Source: an uncultured Burkholderiales bacterium
Lineage (GTDB): Bacteria; Pseudomonadota; Gammaproteobacteria; Burkholderiales; Burkholderiaceae_C
DNA length: 64,000 nucleotides
Direction: 5' to 3'
NCBI GenBank assembly: GCA_903844385.1
Contig: CAIMTJ010000018.1
Span: 1 to 64,000, forward strand
Shown here piece by piece: positions 48,985-58,780 of the stretch (positions are counted from its first letter, which is position 1; each line of letters begins with the position of its first letter). The notes under the pieces were generated by a model. The model was not told the origin of the DNA and searched no databases. It saw only the letters and a program-made list of their open reading frames with translations. A program made the translations under genes and the position numbers.

Positions 48985-50247
48985 ATGCATCTGAACGAAC
49001 TCAAGGCACTGCACGTGTCTGAAGTGCTCAAACAAGCCGACGCCCTCGAAGTAGAAAACACCGGTCGAATGCGCAAACAAGAGTTGATGTTTGCCATCAT
49101 CAAAAAACGCGCCAGAGCGGGCGAACAAGTCTTTGCCGACGGGGTGCTCGAAATTTTGCCCGATGGCTTTGGCTTCCTCAGAAGCCCAGACACGAGCTTT
49201 ACGGCCAGCACCGACGACATCTACATCAGCCCATCCCAAGTGCGACGATTTAATTTGCACACGGGCGACATGATCGAAGGCGAAGTGCGCATCCCCAAGG
49301 ACGGCGAGCGTTATTTTGCGCTCACCAAGCTTGACAAGGTCAACGGTGACTTGCCAGAGAACAACAAACACAAGATCATGTTTGAGAACTTGACGCCGCT
49401 CTTTCCCATTGAGCAAATGCGTCTCGAGCAAGATATCAAAACCGAAGAAAACATCACTGGGCGCATGATCGATATCATTGCCCCCATTGGCAAAGGACAA
49501 CGCGCCCTCCTTGTGGCCCCACCCAAAAGCGGCAAGACCGTGATGATGCAGCACATTGCTCACGCCATCACGGCCAACTACCCGGACTCGCACATGATGG
49601 TGCTCTTGGTGGACGAGCGTCCCGAAGAGGTGACCGAGATGCAGCGCAGTGTTAAAGGCGAAGTGATTGCCTCCACCTTTGATGAACCCGCTGCGCGGCA
49701 CGTGCACGTGGCCGAGATGGTGATCGAGCGCGCCAAGCGATTGACCGAACTCAAAAAAGACGTGGTGATTTTGCTCGACTCCATCACCCGTTTGGCACGC
49801 GCTTACAACAACGTGGTCCCAAGCTCTGGCAAAGTGCTCACCGGCGGTGTCGACGCCAACGCTTTGCAGCGACCCAAGCGGTTTTTTGGCGCTGCGCGAA
49901 AAATCGAAGAAGGCGGCTCGCTCACCATCATCGCCACCGCCTTGATCGACACCGGTTCGCGCATGGATGAGGTGATTTTTGAAGAGTTCAAGGGCACGGG
50001 CAACTGCGAGATTCACCTCGATCGCCGCCTCTACGAAAAACGTGTCTTCCCAGCCATCCAACTCAACCGCAGCGGCACGCGCCGAGAAGAACTCCTCTTG
50101 GCGCCAGAAATTCTGCAAAAAACTCGAATTTTGCGTCAATTCATTTACAACATGGATGAAGTTGAATCCATGGAATTGCTCTTAAAGAACATGAAGGCCA
50201 CCAAAACCAATGTGGACTTCTTTGACTTGATGCGCCGCGGCGGCTAA
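48985..50247 (+). CDS. rho: transcription termination factor Rho
   Basis: The 420-residue hexameric RNA helicase. The N-terminal RNA-binding part has [17 protein letters not shown] and the cold-shock-like domain [26 protein letters not shown]. The ATPase has Walker [16 protein letters not shown] (about residues 174-188), the [16 protein letters not shown] Walker B stretch, and [33 protein letters not shown]. The ATG at 48985 is preceded by AGGAG about 8 nt upstream. It sits between trxA and the L31 gene. Confidence 0.98.
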   Translation: MHLNELKALHVSEVLKQADALEVENTGRMRKQELMFAIIKKRARAGEQVFADGVLEILPDGFGFLRSPDTSFTASTDDIYISPSQVRRFNLHTGDMIEGEVRIPKDGERYFALTKLDKVNGDLPENNKHKIMFENLTPLFPIEQMRLEQDIKTEENITGRMIDIIAPIGKGQRALLVAPPKSGKTVMMQHIAHAITANYPDSHMMVLLVDERPEEVTEMQRSVKGEVIASTFDEPAARHVHVAEMVIERAKRLTELKKDVVILLDSITRLARAYNNVVPSSGKVLTGGVDANALQRPKRFFGAARKIEEGGSLTIIATALIDTGSRMDEVIFEEFKGTGNCEIHLDRRLYEKRVFPAIQLNRSGTRREELLLAPEILQKTRILRQFIYNMDEVESMELLLKNMKATKTNVDFFDLMRRGG

Positions 50248-50403
50248 GGACTCAGGGCGACCCAGCGCCGCACAAATGCGACAAAGCCGCAAGTTTTTCG
50301 CCAAAAACCTCTTAAAATCGATATAATTGATGGCTTTGCACGGAAAGTGCGCCGGATTGGCTGGCGTGGCTCCCGACAGGACCGACATTGAAGGACATTC
50401 CCC

Positions 50404-50661
50404 ATGAAAGAAGGCATTCACCCCAATTACAGAGACATCTGTTTTGTTGACCTCTCCAACGGCTTTAAATTTGTGACGCGCTCATGCGCCAATACCAAAG
50501 AGATGATCAAAATGGATGATGGTCGCGAGTTGCCCCTTTACAAATTGGACACCTCCAGTGAATCCCACCCCTTTTACACGGGTACACAAAAATCTGTGGA
50601 CAACATGGGCGGACGCGTCGAGAGATTCCGCAACAAATACGGTAAAACGGCTGCCAAGTAA
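50404..50661 (+). CDS. rpmE2: 50S ribosomal protein L31 type B
   Basis: The 85-residue protein is the zinc-free (C-minus) form of L31. It lacks the CXXC pair of type A and has the type B blocks MKEGIHPNYRDICFVD, SSESHPFYTGTQK and GRVERFRNKYG. Type B forms often replace the zinc form under zinc limitation, but in many betaproteobacteria it is the only copy next to rho. A TATAAT (50322-50327) and a GCAC/GTGC mini-hairpin lie in the 156-bp leader; the -35 is unclear. Confidence 0.95.
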   Translation: MKEGIHPNYRDICFVDLSNGFKFVTRSCANTKEMIKMDDGRELPLYKLDTSSESHPFYTGTQKSVDNMGGRVERFRNKYGKTAAK

Positions 50662-50691
50662 ATTTGCATCGTTTGAACCTGTGCTCGGTGC

Positions 50692-50761
50692 GGGCTGCCT
50701 AAGCCCACACCCCGTCACCTCTGAAGGCAGCCCGATCAAACGCGCTGCCTTTATTTTTTTC
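50692..50761 (+). terminator. terminator with a competing upstream stem after rpmE2
   Basis: AAGGCAG (50724-50730) pairs with CTGCCTT (50745-50751), followed by a T-rich run to 50761, forming an intrinsic terminator. The segment GGCAGCCC (50726-50733) can instead pair perfectly with GGGCTGCC (50692-50699), which would disrupt the terminator stem. Confidence 0.6.
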
Positions 50762-50833
50762 TAGTCAAGCCTTCGATACCCGCGCTCAACGCCAGACTGT
50801 GGCCGACCTCACACCCTAGACTTCCCCATTGAC

Positions 50834-52612
50834 GTGAACCCACCCTCCCCCGCCATCGTCACCCAAGAAAGTGTTCGCCCACTGCCCAGGCTGGCGGTGG
50901 CCATTTTTTGTTTGGCCTATGTGTTGCCCGGGTTTTGGTTTCGTGAATCTTGGAAGTCTGTTGACCTCACGAGCCTTGGGTTCATGCTGTCTTTGGCGCA
51001 AGGCCACAGCGATTGGTGGCACCCGAGCTTCATGGGACAAAGCCCAGAGCTCGCAGCCTTGCTGCCTTATTGGATGGGGGCCATTTTTATTCGGTTGTTT
51101 TCAGGTCTCTTGGACCCCGCCCATGCCGCCCGAATTCCCTTTTTGGCTTTGATCGTGGGTGCTTTGTGCGCCCACTGGTATGCGTCCTTTTACTTTGCCA
51201 AAGGCCGTCGCGCCCAGCCCGTGGCCTTTGCTTTTGGTGGACAAGCCAATGAGCAAGACTATGCCAAAGCCATCGCCGATGCGGCTCTTTTGGCGCTCTT
51301 GGCGACCTTGGGGCTGGCACAACCCACCCATGAAGCCACACCCATGCTCGCGCAGTGGTGCTTTGTGAGCCTTGCGTTTTACGCGGTGGCGGTCTTGCCG
51401 TTTCAACCTCGCCAGGGCATGTTGTCGTGGGGCATGGCGCTTTTGGGTCTGAGTTTTTCAGGCGCACCCACCTTGGCGCTGTTGATGGGGCTTGGAGCCG
51501 GACTATTGATGGCCGGGGACACGGCCTTGGACAAACCCAGAACTTCGGCCTGGCAGTATGCAGGGGTGGCGGTGAGCGTGGCACTGGTTTGTCCCCATGA
51601 CTTGTTCCAGTGGCGACTGAGCCTACCGCCGTCTGAGTGGGCTCAGTGGCATGGACTCCTGCGCTTGGGGCTGTGGTTCACCTGGCCAACCTGGCCGTTG
51701 GCCTTGTGGACGCTGTGGCGTTGGCGGGAGCATTGGCTGGCCTTGCATTGGAGCCGCCATGTCGTTTTACCCTTCTTTTTCACCGCTATTTTTGTCCTGG
51801 CCGCCATCATGAGTGTGCCCGCCGAGCGGATTTTGCTCTTGAGCCTTCCAGCCTTGGCCACGTTGGCCGCCTTCGCCTTGCCGACCTTAAAGAGGAGCGT
51901 GAGTGCACTCATTGATTGGTTCACGTTGATTTTCTTCAGCGGCTGCGCCTTCATCATCTGGGTGGTGTGGCTGGCCATGCAAACCGGTTGGCCCACACAA
52001 CCCGCGGCCAACGTCAAACGCCTCTTGCCAGGCTTTGAACCCAGCTTTGGTCTGGTTGCCTTCACATTGGCCTTGGTCGCCACATTCACTTGGATTGCGC
52101 TGGTGCGCTGGCGTGCTGGCAAACACAGAAAAGCGTTGTGGAAGAGCTTGGTGCTCCCAGCCTCAGGAGCTTCCCTTTGCTGGTTGCTGTTGATGAGCCT
52201 GTGGCTGCCGCTCTTGGACTACGCCAGGAGCTATCAGCCCCTGGTCAACCAAGTCACGCAACTGGTCAAGCCCGATCGCTGCGTGCAAGTTCAGGGCTTG
52301 AACTTGGCACAGATCAGTGCCTTTGAACTCCACAGTGACCTCGTGATCAAAACAGCTCAGGAGCAACTCAATGGGCATTGCGAATGGCTTTTGTTGGAGT
52401 CCTTACAAAATAATTCACAAGCCATTGAGGACCAAAGAAAGCTGGGCTGGCATTTGGTCCAGACCCTGCACCGCTCCTACCTCGACAATGAAGACATGGA
52501 TGTCTTCAAGCGAGAAAAACCCGTAGCGACTGAACCCTCAGCGTTGCACGCACCCCTTGAACCCAAATCCACTGGCCCTCATGATGCAAATCATGCACCA
52601 AGTTCGTCATGA
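50834..52612 (+). CDS. large polytopic membrane protein, possibly a GT-C (ArnT/PMT-like) glycosyltransferase
   Basis: A 592-residue protein with about eleven to twelve hydrophobic helices between residues 20 and 465, then a soluble periplasm-type domain (about residues 470-560, PDRCVQVQGLNLAQISAFELHSD onward). The first loop (SWKSVDLTSLGFMLSLAQG, then LPYWMGAIFIRLFSGL) resembles that of lipid-linked sugar transferases of the ArnT type, with an acidic residue after TM1. No catalytic motif is certain, so the name is tentative. It starts at GTG 50834, and its stop overlaps the MATE gene as ATGA, so the two may work together. Confidence 0.6.
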   Translation: MNPPSPAIVTQESVRPLPRLAVAIFCLAYVLPGFWFRESWKSVDLTSLGFMLSLAQGHSDWWHPSFMGQSPELAALLPYWMGAIFIRLFSGLLDPAHAARIPFLALIVGALCAHWYASFYFAKGRRAQPVAFAFGGQANEQDYAKAIADAALLALLATLGLAQPTHEATPMLAQWCFVSLAFYAVAVLPFQPRQGMLSWGMALLGLSFSGAPTLALLMGLGAGLLMAGDTALDKPRTSAWQYAGVAVSVALVCPHDLFQWRLSLPPSEWAQWHGLLRLGLWFTWPTWPLALWTLWRWREHWLALHWSRHVVLPFFFTAIFVLAAIMSVPAERILLLSLPALATLAAFALPTLKRSVSALIDWFTLIFFSGCAFIIWVVWLAMQTGWPTQPAANVKRLLPGFEPSFGLVAFTLALVATFTWIALVRWRAGKHRKALWKSLVLPASGASLCWLLLMSLWLPLLDYARSYQPLVNQVTQLVKPDRCVQVQGLNLAQISAFELHSDLVIKTAQEQLNGHCEWLLLESLQNNSQAIEDQRKLGWHLVQTLHRSYLDNEDMDVFKREKPVATEPSALHAPLEPKSTGPHDANHAPSSS

Positions 52613-54000
52613 GTAAAAAAGAGGAACGTCGCCTCCTCTTCAAGCATGCGAGCACCATCTTGGTGGGGCAACTCGCCGTGATGGCTTTTAGCATCACCGA
52701 CACCTTGGTCGCAGGCCGTTACGACCAACGCGCCTTGGCTGCCTTGTCGGTGGGTTCAGCCGTTTATGTGAGTGTCTTCATCGCCTTGATGGGGGTGTTG
52801 CAGTCTTTGCTTCCCACCTTGGCGGAGATGCACGGTGCGCAAAAACCCCTTGAGGTGGGCCGGCAATTCAGGCAGGGACTCTACCTCCTCATGGGAGCCT
52901 CGGTGCTGGGTGTGACTTTGCTGCTGAGTCCGAGTTTGATTTTGACATGGACCCATGTGCCTGACGGTCTGCGAGGCGACGTGAGCGACTACCTCTCGGT
53001 CTTGGCCATGGGGCTACCGCTGGCACTTTTTTTCCGCATGTTCAGCACCTTGAACCAAAGCCTGGGACGCCCCAAACTGGTGACCTGGGTGCAGCTTGCG
53101 GGGCTGCTGGCCAAAATTCCTTTGTCCATTGCGTTGACCTTTGGCTTGTTGGGCACCGAACCGCTGGGGGTGGTGGGCTGCGCTTGGGCCACCTTTGTGG
53201 TGAACGCCTGGATGGTCTTGCTCGGCTTGTACCTGTTGAAAACCCAAACCTTGTACCACCCTTACCGCATTTGGCAACCCTTGGAAAAGCCCGATCCCCA
53301 GCGACTGTTGGCCTTGTTGCGCATAGGCCTGCCCAATGCGGTATCGGTCACCGTGGAGGTGACGTCCTTCACATTGATGGCCCTCTTTATCGCACGCCAA
53401 GGCACGGTGAATGCCGCTGCGCACCAAATCACGTCCAGCACGGCGGCGCTCTTGTGGATGACCCCCATGTCGTTTGCCATCGCCACGAGTGCCAGGGTGA
53501 GCTTTTGGTTGGGCGCCAAAGACCCCGTCAAGGCGCGAATGGTGATGCAGCAAGGGTTTTTATGCATCTGGTCCACCTCAGCGGTCTTGAGCCTGCTGAT
53601 GCTCACCATGAGCGCGCAAATCGCCCAACTCTTTAGCTCGCACACGGAAGTGGCAAGCACCGCTGCTGGCGTGCTCGTTTGGCTGAGTCTGTATCACTGG
53701 GGAGACGCGACCCAAGTGATGTGTTTCTTTAACTTGCGCAGCTACAAAATCACCGTGCTGCCTGTTTTGATTTATGGTGTGCTGCTTTGGGGGGTTGGGC
53801 TGATGGGGGGCTACCACTTGGCTTACCAGGGTGTGGCCTTGCTCGGCATCGAGGCCATGCCGTCGCCCAAAACTTTTTGGCTCACCTCTAGCGTTGCGGT
53901 GTTGCTGTCATCGGCCACCATGTACACGGTGCTGCAATGGGTGAGTCGTCGCCATGTCCGCTTGATCCAAGAAAACCCATCGAGCCCAATCCAACACTGA
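52609..54000 (+). CDS. MATE family efflux transporter
   Basis: A 463-residue protein with twelve TM helices in two pseudo-symmetric halves. The first half has TLVAGRYDQRALAALSVGSAVYVSVFIALMGVLQSLLPTLAE and the second has GLPNAVSVTVEVTSFTLMALFIARQGTVNAAAHQITSSTAALLWMTPMSFAIATSARVSFWLGA. It is in the DinF/NorM-like group that exports drugs or metabolites using Na+ or H+. The length fits the family. It is translationally coupled to the preceding membrane protein gene. The 224-bp gap after it (54001-54224) holds a 5-bp hairpin CCTCG/CGAGG (54104-54118) and nothing else clear. Confidence 0.93.
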   Translation: MSKKEERRLLFKHASTILVGQLAVMAFSITDTLVAGRYDQRALAALSVGSAVYVSVFIALMGVLQSLLPTLAEMHGAQKPLEVGRQFRQGLYLLMGASVLGVTLLLSPSLILTWTHVPDGLRGDVSDYLSVLAMGLPLALFFRMFSTLNQSLGRPKLVTWVQLAGLLAKIPLSIALTFGLLGTEPLGVVGCAWATFVVNAWMVLLGLYLLKTQTLYHPYRIWQPLEKPDPQRLLALLRIGLPNAVSVTVEVTSFTLMALFIARQGTVNAAAHQITSSTAALLWMTPMSFAIATSARVSFWLGAKDPVKARMVMQQGFLCIWSTSAVLSLLMLTMSAQIAQLFSSHTEVASTAAGVLVWLSLYHWGDATQVMCFFNLRSYKITVLPVLIYGVLLWGVGLMGGYHLAYQGVALLGIEAMPSPKTFWLTSSVAVLLSSATMYTVLQWVSRRHVRLIQENPSSPIQH

Positions 54001-54224
54001 ACCACCATGGGCCACGCCTGATTCTCGCTTGGAGCGAGCAAAGCGCTGCAAAGCCTTCAGACAGAGATTGAACTCAAGGGCTATAAAGGCGTGAGAGTGG
54101 GGTCCTCGTCTAGCGAGGGCACGATGAGATCACACCTCTCATCCTCTCACCCTATCAACCTAAGCGACATGCTGACAGTGTAAGCGGCTTGGCTTGAAAG
54201 CAGCGGCGCTTTAAGACCGGAGCG

Positions 54225-54737
54225 CTACTGAACCTGCGGGGGATGGGTTATTTCATCAGGCTTTGAATGCAGACCCTGAGTGACTGGCTTGTCTTGGCTG
54301 CGCTTTAAATCGCGAGAAATGTAGAGTACCACCGCAATATTGAGCAAGGTCACCGCCACCTTGATGACGGTCACAGAACGGGTCAGTTCGTACAATTCGA
54401 GAGGCAAATAAAGGAGTCCCGAGACCACGGCCAACCACTTGGCCCAGGTGGTATCAAACCACAAGCCAATGGCCTCAATGACGCGAAGAGTGGCGTAGCA
54501 CAGCACCAAACCGAGCATGGCGAGCAACTGATTGGAGTGCAAAGACTCCACTTTTTGAATGAGCATCACCGCAAAAGGCCGATGCAAATCCAAGTGCAGC
54601 GCTTGCTCCAACTCCAACACCAAGCCTTGAATATCGCGATGGAGCAGTGAAATCAATCCAAGACCGGCAAGAACAGCCAAAAAAGCCTTGAACACTTCAA
54701 ATACAGCGATGACTTTTAAGTTTTTATTGGAATGCAT
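54225..54737 (-). CDS. DUF2127 family membrane protein
   Basis: A 170-residue protein with four hydrophobic segments (about residues 8-28, 68-90, 95-115 and 122-142). The family blocks are LKVIAVFEVFKAFLAVLAGLGLISLLHRDI and LLYLPLELYELTRSVTVIKVAVTLLNIAVVLY. The function of the family is unknown. It has a polar C-terminal tail of about 25 residues. It lies 80 bp downstream of phoR on the same strand but is probably not part of the Pho system. Confidence 0.82.
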   Translation of the reverse strand: MHSNKNLKVIAVFEVFKAFLAVLAGLGLISLLHRDIQGLVLELEQALHLDLHRPFAVMLIQKVESLHSNQLLAMLGLVLCYATLRVIEAIGLWFDTTWAKWLAVVSGLLYLPLELYELTRSVTVIKVAVTLLNIAVVLYISRDLKRSQDKPVTQGLHSKPDEITHPPQVQ

Positions 54738-54817
54738 GAGCGCTCAATAATTCTATTGACGGTTTGTTGGTGGTTGAAAACGGGTGGCTTCAAGACGACA
54801 CGCCAGTGAGTTGAAGA

Positions 54818-56200
54818 CTAGGAGGCGGACACTGCATTGTCGGTCAACTTCTCCTCCAACAGTGCAAGGCGAGTTCTAGCTTTGGGGAATTGCCAGGAAA
54901 AAGTCGAACCCTGACCCAGTGTACTTTCTATTTTAAGTTCTGCGCCGTGGCGTTGCACCACGTGTTTGACAATCGCCAAGCCCAAGCCCGTGCCACCGGT
55001 CTCTCTTGAGCGCGAGCGGTCGACTCGGTAAAAGCGCTCCGTCAAACGAGGCAAATGCTCTGGGGAAATTCCAGGACCCGAGTCATGAACAGCAAAAAAC
55101 CAACTGCCGTCCGCACACATACGACTCTCCACCCTAACCTCCCCGCCAGTCGGTGTGTAGCGTATGGCATTGGAGATCAAGTTCGACATGGCACTTTGCA
55201 ACTCTGCGCGTTCGCCTGAGACCTTGAAGTCTTGTGATTGAGGCTCTATCGAAAACAGCAGTCGGTGCTCAAGGCCCGAGTCGGATTTCAAAATTGCCAT
55301 CAACCCACGGGCTTCGACCTCGCAGTTGTTGCACAAATTCTCCACACTGTGCCAATCGGTGTATGACGGCATGGGACTGCCCTCGAGTCGGGAGAGCGTG
55401 AGCAAATCTTGAACCAATATTTGCATGCGTGATGACTGCTGCTGCATAAATCCCAGATAGCGGGCTTGTTCCTCTGGCGTGAGAGGCAAATTTTGCATGG
55501 TCTCCACAAAACCGGCCAAGACGGTCAATGGGGTTCGAATTTCATGCGACACGTTGGCAACAAAATCGCTTCGCATCAACTCCGCTTTTTCAAAATCCGT
55601 CACATCTCGGGTCAACATGAGTTTGCGACCATCGCCGTAGTGAAAGAGCTGCAAGGAGATGCGTTTGGGAGCATTGATCTGACTCTTGAAGCCTTCAATG
55701 ACGACTTCATGGTCATAACTCAAAGAGTTCATGTACGCCACATACTGAGGATCTCGCACCAAGTAGCCGATCAATTGATCGCGATCTTTTTCAATATCAA
55801 TGCCCAAATGGGACATGGCAGTCTGATTGGCCCACTCAATGCGAGCCCGTGCATTGATCAAGATCACACCATTGGGAGAGACCTGAATGGCCTGTAGAAA
55901 TTCATTCAACCGTTGCTCGCTGCCCAAAAGGGCTTGGTCGTGCGCTCGGGATAAGCGACTTACACGCTCAGCAATTTGACCCCACAGCCCCGAGTGTTGA
56001 GGAGGTGATTCTCCAGGGCGGTCCTTGATCCAGTGCAGCACCTCGTAGGCTCGGCTCAAGCTCCACAGGTACCACATCAAGGTGATGAACAAGACGCCTA
56101 AAAAAGCACCCGACCAGGGCTTATAGTCGTGCAGCAACGCCTCTCCAACGCAAGCGCCAAAGATGAGCAAGAACAAAAAGGAAAAGGTTCGCCAAAACAT
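54818..56200 (-). CDS. phoR: phosphate regulon sensor histidine kinase PhoR
   Basis: A 460-residue sensor from the ATG at 56200. The N-terminal DUF3329-type membrane segment (FWRTFSFLFLLIFGACVGEALL, then a second TM about residues 30-50) is followed by a PAS domain (QVSPNGVILINARARIEWAN), HisKA with the phosphorylated His in FVANVSHEIRTPLTV, and HATPase_c (LISNAIRYTPTGGEV, GPGISPEHLPRLTERFYRVD, GGTGLGLAIVKHV). It phosphorylates PhoB when phosphate is low, under control of PhoU/Pst. A GTG start at 56221 is possible. It lies 248 bp after phoB, an unusually wide gap. Confidence 0.95.
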   Translation of the reverse strand: MFWRTFSFLFLLIFGACVGEALLHDYKPWSGAFLGVLFITLMWYLWSLSRAYEVLHWIKDRPGESPPQHSGLWGQIAERVSRLSRAHDQALLGSEQRLNEFLQAIQVSPNGVILINARARIEWANQTAMSHLGIDIEKDRDQLIGYLVRDPQYVAYMNSLSYDHEVVIEGFKSQINAPKRISLQLFHYGDGRKLMLTRDVTDFEKAELMRSDFVANVSHEIRTPLTVLAGFVETMQNLPLTPEEQARYLGFMQQQSSRMQILVQDLLTLSRLEGSPMPSYTDWHSVENLCNNCEVEARGLMAILKSDSGLEHRLLFSIEPQSQDFKVSGERAELQSAMSNLISNAIRYTPTGGEVRVESRMCADGSWFFAVHDSGPGISPEHLPRLTERFYRVDRSRSRETGGTGLGLAIVKHVVQRHGAELKIESTLGQGSTFSWQFPKARTRLALLEEKLTDNAVSAS

Positions 56201-56448
56201 CAGGTCTTCAAACCCAACCACAGTTCTTCATGTGTGAAATCCCAATAGGAAAAAAGACGGCGAGGTACCTTGCACCATCCATTGCATGAGTGTATATGAA
56301 CTCTCACCTGATCTGGCGTTGTGGCGCTCTGGGCAAAAAACGGCCAACTTGGGGTCATTCAGTGGTGGGCCATTGAATGTGGAATGTCACCCCTTAAAAG
56401 CTCGAGCATTCAAACTGGGCCGCTACCCCCGAGAGGAGCTTCGGGCGA
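56201..56448. other. gap between phoB and phoR without a gene
   Basis: No family-like ORF, terminator or Pho box was found in these 248 bp. phoB and phoR are normally overlapping or a few bases apart in this group. Confidence 0.5.
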
Positions 56449-57219
56449 TCAAATGCCGTTACTGGCCAAACCCGTTGACTCACCCAAATCGACGGGCGGC
56501 ACCATGGCTGCTTTATTCGACGAGGTGATGGTGACTTGAGACGTAAAGCGGTATCCAGCGCCTCTGACAGTTTCAACCATGACGCCCGCTTCACCCAGCG
56601 CCTCTCTCAAACGCTTGATGTGCACATCCACCGTGCGCTCTTCAATAAAGACATGGTCACCCCATACTTTGTCGAGCAACTGCGATCTCGTGTGCACACG
56701 CTCAGCATGACGCATGAGGTAGTTCAGGAGTTTGAACTCTGTGGGCCCCACCTTCAGTGCTTGACCTTGAAAGCTCACTCGGTAGGTTGCACCATCAAGG
56801 GTGACGTCACCCACGCTCACACTGTCGAGCGATTGCTCAGGCGCGCGGCGGCGAAGTACAGCGCGGATGCGAGCCATCAACTCTTGAGTGGAAAAGGGCT
56901 TGGTGATGTAGTCATCGGCACCCGCATCCAGACCTTGCACCTTGTCGCCCTCATCGCCTCGGGCTGTCAGCATCACAATCGGCACGGCCTTGACCCTGGG
57001 GTCACTTCTCCAACGCTTGGCCAAGGCAACACCGCTTTGACCGGGCAGCATCCAATCGAGCAAGATCACGTCAGGTAAAACAGAATCAATTTCGCGCTGT
57101 GCGGCTTCACCATCTTCAGCCCAAATGGGAGACAGTCCATTGTGGCGAAGGTTCACCGCAATGAGCTCAGCAATGGAAGGCTCATCTTCAACGATCAATA
57201 CGCGAGGGGGGTGTCTCAT
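56449..57219 (-). CDS. phoB: phosphate regulon response regulator PhoB
   Basis: A 256-residue OmpR-type regulator. The receiver domain has the acidic pocket LIVEDEPSI, the phosphoacceptor Asp in DVILLDWMLPGQSG (about residue 54), MLTARGDE and the Lys in YITKPF. The winged-helix output domain has VGPTEFKLLNYLMRH, VHTRSQLLDKVWG and RTVDVHIKRLREAL. The last 25 residues after YRFTSQ are an extra tail. It would bind the Pho boxes between pstS and ppx. It lies 35 bp after phoU. Confidence 0.97.
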   Translation of the reverse strand: MRHPPRVLIVEDEPSIAELIAVNLRHNGLSPIWAEDGEAAQREIDSVLPDVILLDWMLPGQSGVALAKRWRSDPRVKAVPIVMLTARGDEGDKVQGLDAGADDYITKPFSTQELMARIRAVLRRRAPEQSLDSVSVGDVTLDGATYRVSFQGQALKVGPTEFKLLNYLMRHAERVHTRSQLLDKVWGDHVFIEERTVDVHIKRLREALGEAGVMVETVRGAGYRFTSQVTITSSNKAAMVPPVDLGESTGLASNGI

Positions 57220-57254
57220 AGATTAAGTTTTTTAGGGATGTCGTTGTGTTGTAT

Positions 57255-57956
57255 TTACTTCAATGCGGATTCAATTTTATCAATGGAGGTGTGACGCACA
57301 TCATCGCCTTTGACGATGTAGATGATGAATTCTGCGATATTTTTGGCGTGATCCCCGATACGCTCAATGGCTTTGGCAATGAAGAGCAAATCCAAACTGG
57401 CAGAAATGGTTCGCGCATCTTCCATCATGTAGGTGATCAAAATACGCAAGAAACCATCAAATTCCCGGTCAATCAAATCATCCTCTTTCATGATGTCCAA
57501 GGCGGTTTGGGTGTCAAGCCTGGCAAAAGCGTCCAGTGCTTTTCTCAGCAGACCGCTGGCCATCTCAGCGGCCACACGCAACTCAGATGCGGGCAGACTC
57601 CTTGAATTGCCTGTTTTGATGATGGACTTGACCATGCGGGCAATTTTTTCCGCCTCATCTCCCACACGCTCCAAATTGGCAGTGGTTTTGGAGATGGCCA
57701 GCAACAACCTCAAATCGACTGCGGTGGGCTGTCTTCTGCCAATAATAGAGGCGAGCTCTCGATCAATTTCAACCTCCAATGCGTTCACCTTGGACTCATT
57801 TTCAATGACTTCGTCGGCCACATCAGAATTGAATTGTGACAAAGCATAGACAGCCTGTCGAATTTGAGACTCCACCAAACCGCCCAACTCCATGACTCTG
57901 GAGGAGACCATATTGAGTTCGCTGTCAAACTGTGTGGAGAGATGTTTATCTGGCAT
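57255..57956 (-). CDS. phoU: phosphate transport system regulatory protein PhoU
   Basis: The 233-residue protein consists of two PhoU three-helix bundles. The metal-binding stretches are ENESKVNALEVEIDRELASIIGRRQP (first repeat) and MKEDDLIDREFDGFLRILI (second repeat), with RVGDEAEKIARM and RIGDHAKNIAEFIIYIVKG as matching second motifs. It links the Pst transporter to PhoR and keeps the regulon off when phosphate is plentiful. It lies 29 bp after pstB. Confidence 0.97.
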   Translation of the reverse strand: MPDKHLSTQFDSELNMVSSRVMELGGLVESQIRQAVYALSQFNSDVADEVIENESKVNALEVEIDRELASIIGRRQPTAVDLRLLLAISKTTANLERVGDEAEKIARMVKSIIKTGNSRSLPASELRVAAEMASGLLRKALDAFARLDTQTALDIMKEDDLIDREFDGFLRILITYMMEDARTISASLDLLFIAKAIERIGDHAKNIAEFIIYIVKGDDVRHTSIDKIESALK

Positions 57957-57985
57957 GATTTTCCCAATACTTCAAAATAAGACGA

Positions 57986-58759
57986 TTAACCGAAACGACC
58001 GGTGATGTAATCCTCAGTCTCTTTGCGCTGAGGCTTGAAAAACATTTGCTCGGTTTGGCCAAATTCCATCAAGTCACCCAAATACATATAAGCCGTGAAG
58101 TCAGAGCAACGCGCCGCTTGCTGCATGTTGTGCGTCACGATCACCACGGTGTAATCTTGCTTGAGTTCAATGATGAGTTCTTCCACCTTGGCCGTTGAGA
58201 TAGGGTCGAGGGCCGAGCATGGCTCATCGAGCAAAAGCACCTCAGGCTTGATGGCAATACCGCGGGCTATGCACAACCTTTGCTGCTGGCCACCAGATAA
58301 ACCAGAACCACTTTGCTGCAACTTGTCCTTGACTTCGTTCCAGAGCGCAGCTTTGTGAAGCGCCCATTCAACGCGTTCTTCCATCTCACTTTTGGAGAGC
58401 TTTTCAAAGAGTTTCACTCCAAAAGCGATATTATCAAAAATGGACATCGGGAAAGGCGTCGGTTTTTGAAACACCATACCCACCTTGGCACGAATGAGCG
58501 CCACATCCTGCTTGGAGGTCAGTAAGTTTTCGCCATCAAGGATAATTTCACCCTCAGCGCGTTGCTCAGGATAAAGCTCGAACATGCGATTGAAAGTTCT
58601 GAGCAAAGTAGATTTTCCACAACCAGATGGACCGATGAACGCGGTCACTTGGTTTTCAGGAATTTCCATATTGATGCTTTTCAAGGCATGGAATTTTCCA
58701 TAATAAAAATTAAGATTTTTAACCGAAATCTTGGACTGATTTTGAGTAATGGGTTGCAT
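57986..58759 (-). CDS. pstB: phosphate ABC transporter ATP-binding protein
   Basis: The 257-residue ATPase has Walker [17 protein letters not shown], the ABC signature [16 protein letters not shown], Walker [14 protein letters not shown] and the H-loop [12 protein letters not shown]. The PstB-specific ending is [13 protein letters not shown]. It drives high-affinity phosphate import with PstC and PstA. It lies 21 bp after pstA. Confidence 0.98.
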   Translation of the reverse strand: MQPITQNQSKISVKNLNFYYGKFHALKSINMEIPENQVTAFIGPSGCGKSTLLRTFNRMFELYPEQRAEGEIILDGENLLTSKQDVALIRAKVGMVFQKPTPFPMSIFDNIAFGVKLFEKLSKSEMEERVEWALHKAALWNEVKDKLQQSGSGLSGGQQQRLCIARGIAIKPEVLLLDEPCSALDPISTAKVEELIIELKQDYTVVIVTHNMQQAARCSDFTAYMYLGDLMEFGQTEQMFFKPQRKETEDYITGRFG

Positions 58760-58780
58760 TCTAATATCCTAAAATAAGGT

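Noticed and set aside
48904-50139. 411-codon open frame antisense to rho
   Set aside because: It lies wholly within rho and its leader on the other strand, has no family-like sequence, and reflects the codon bias of rho.
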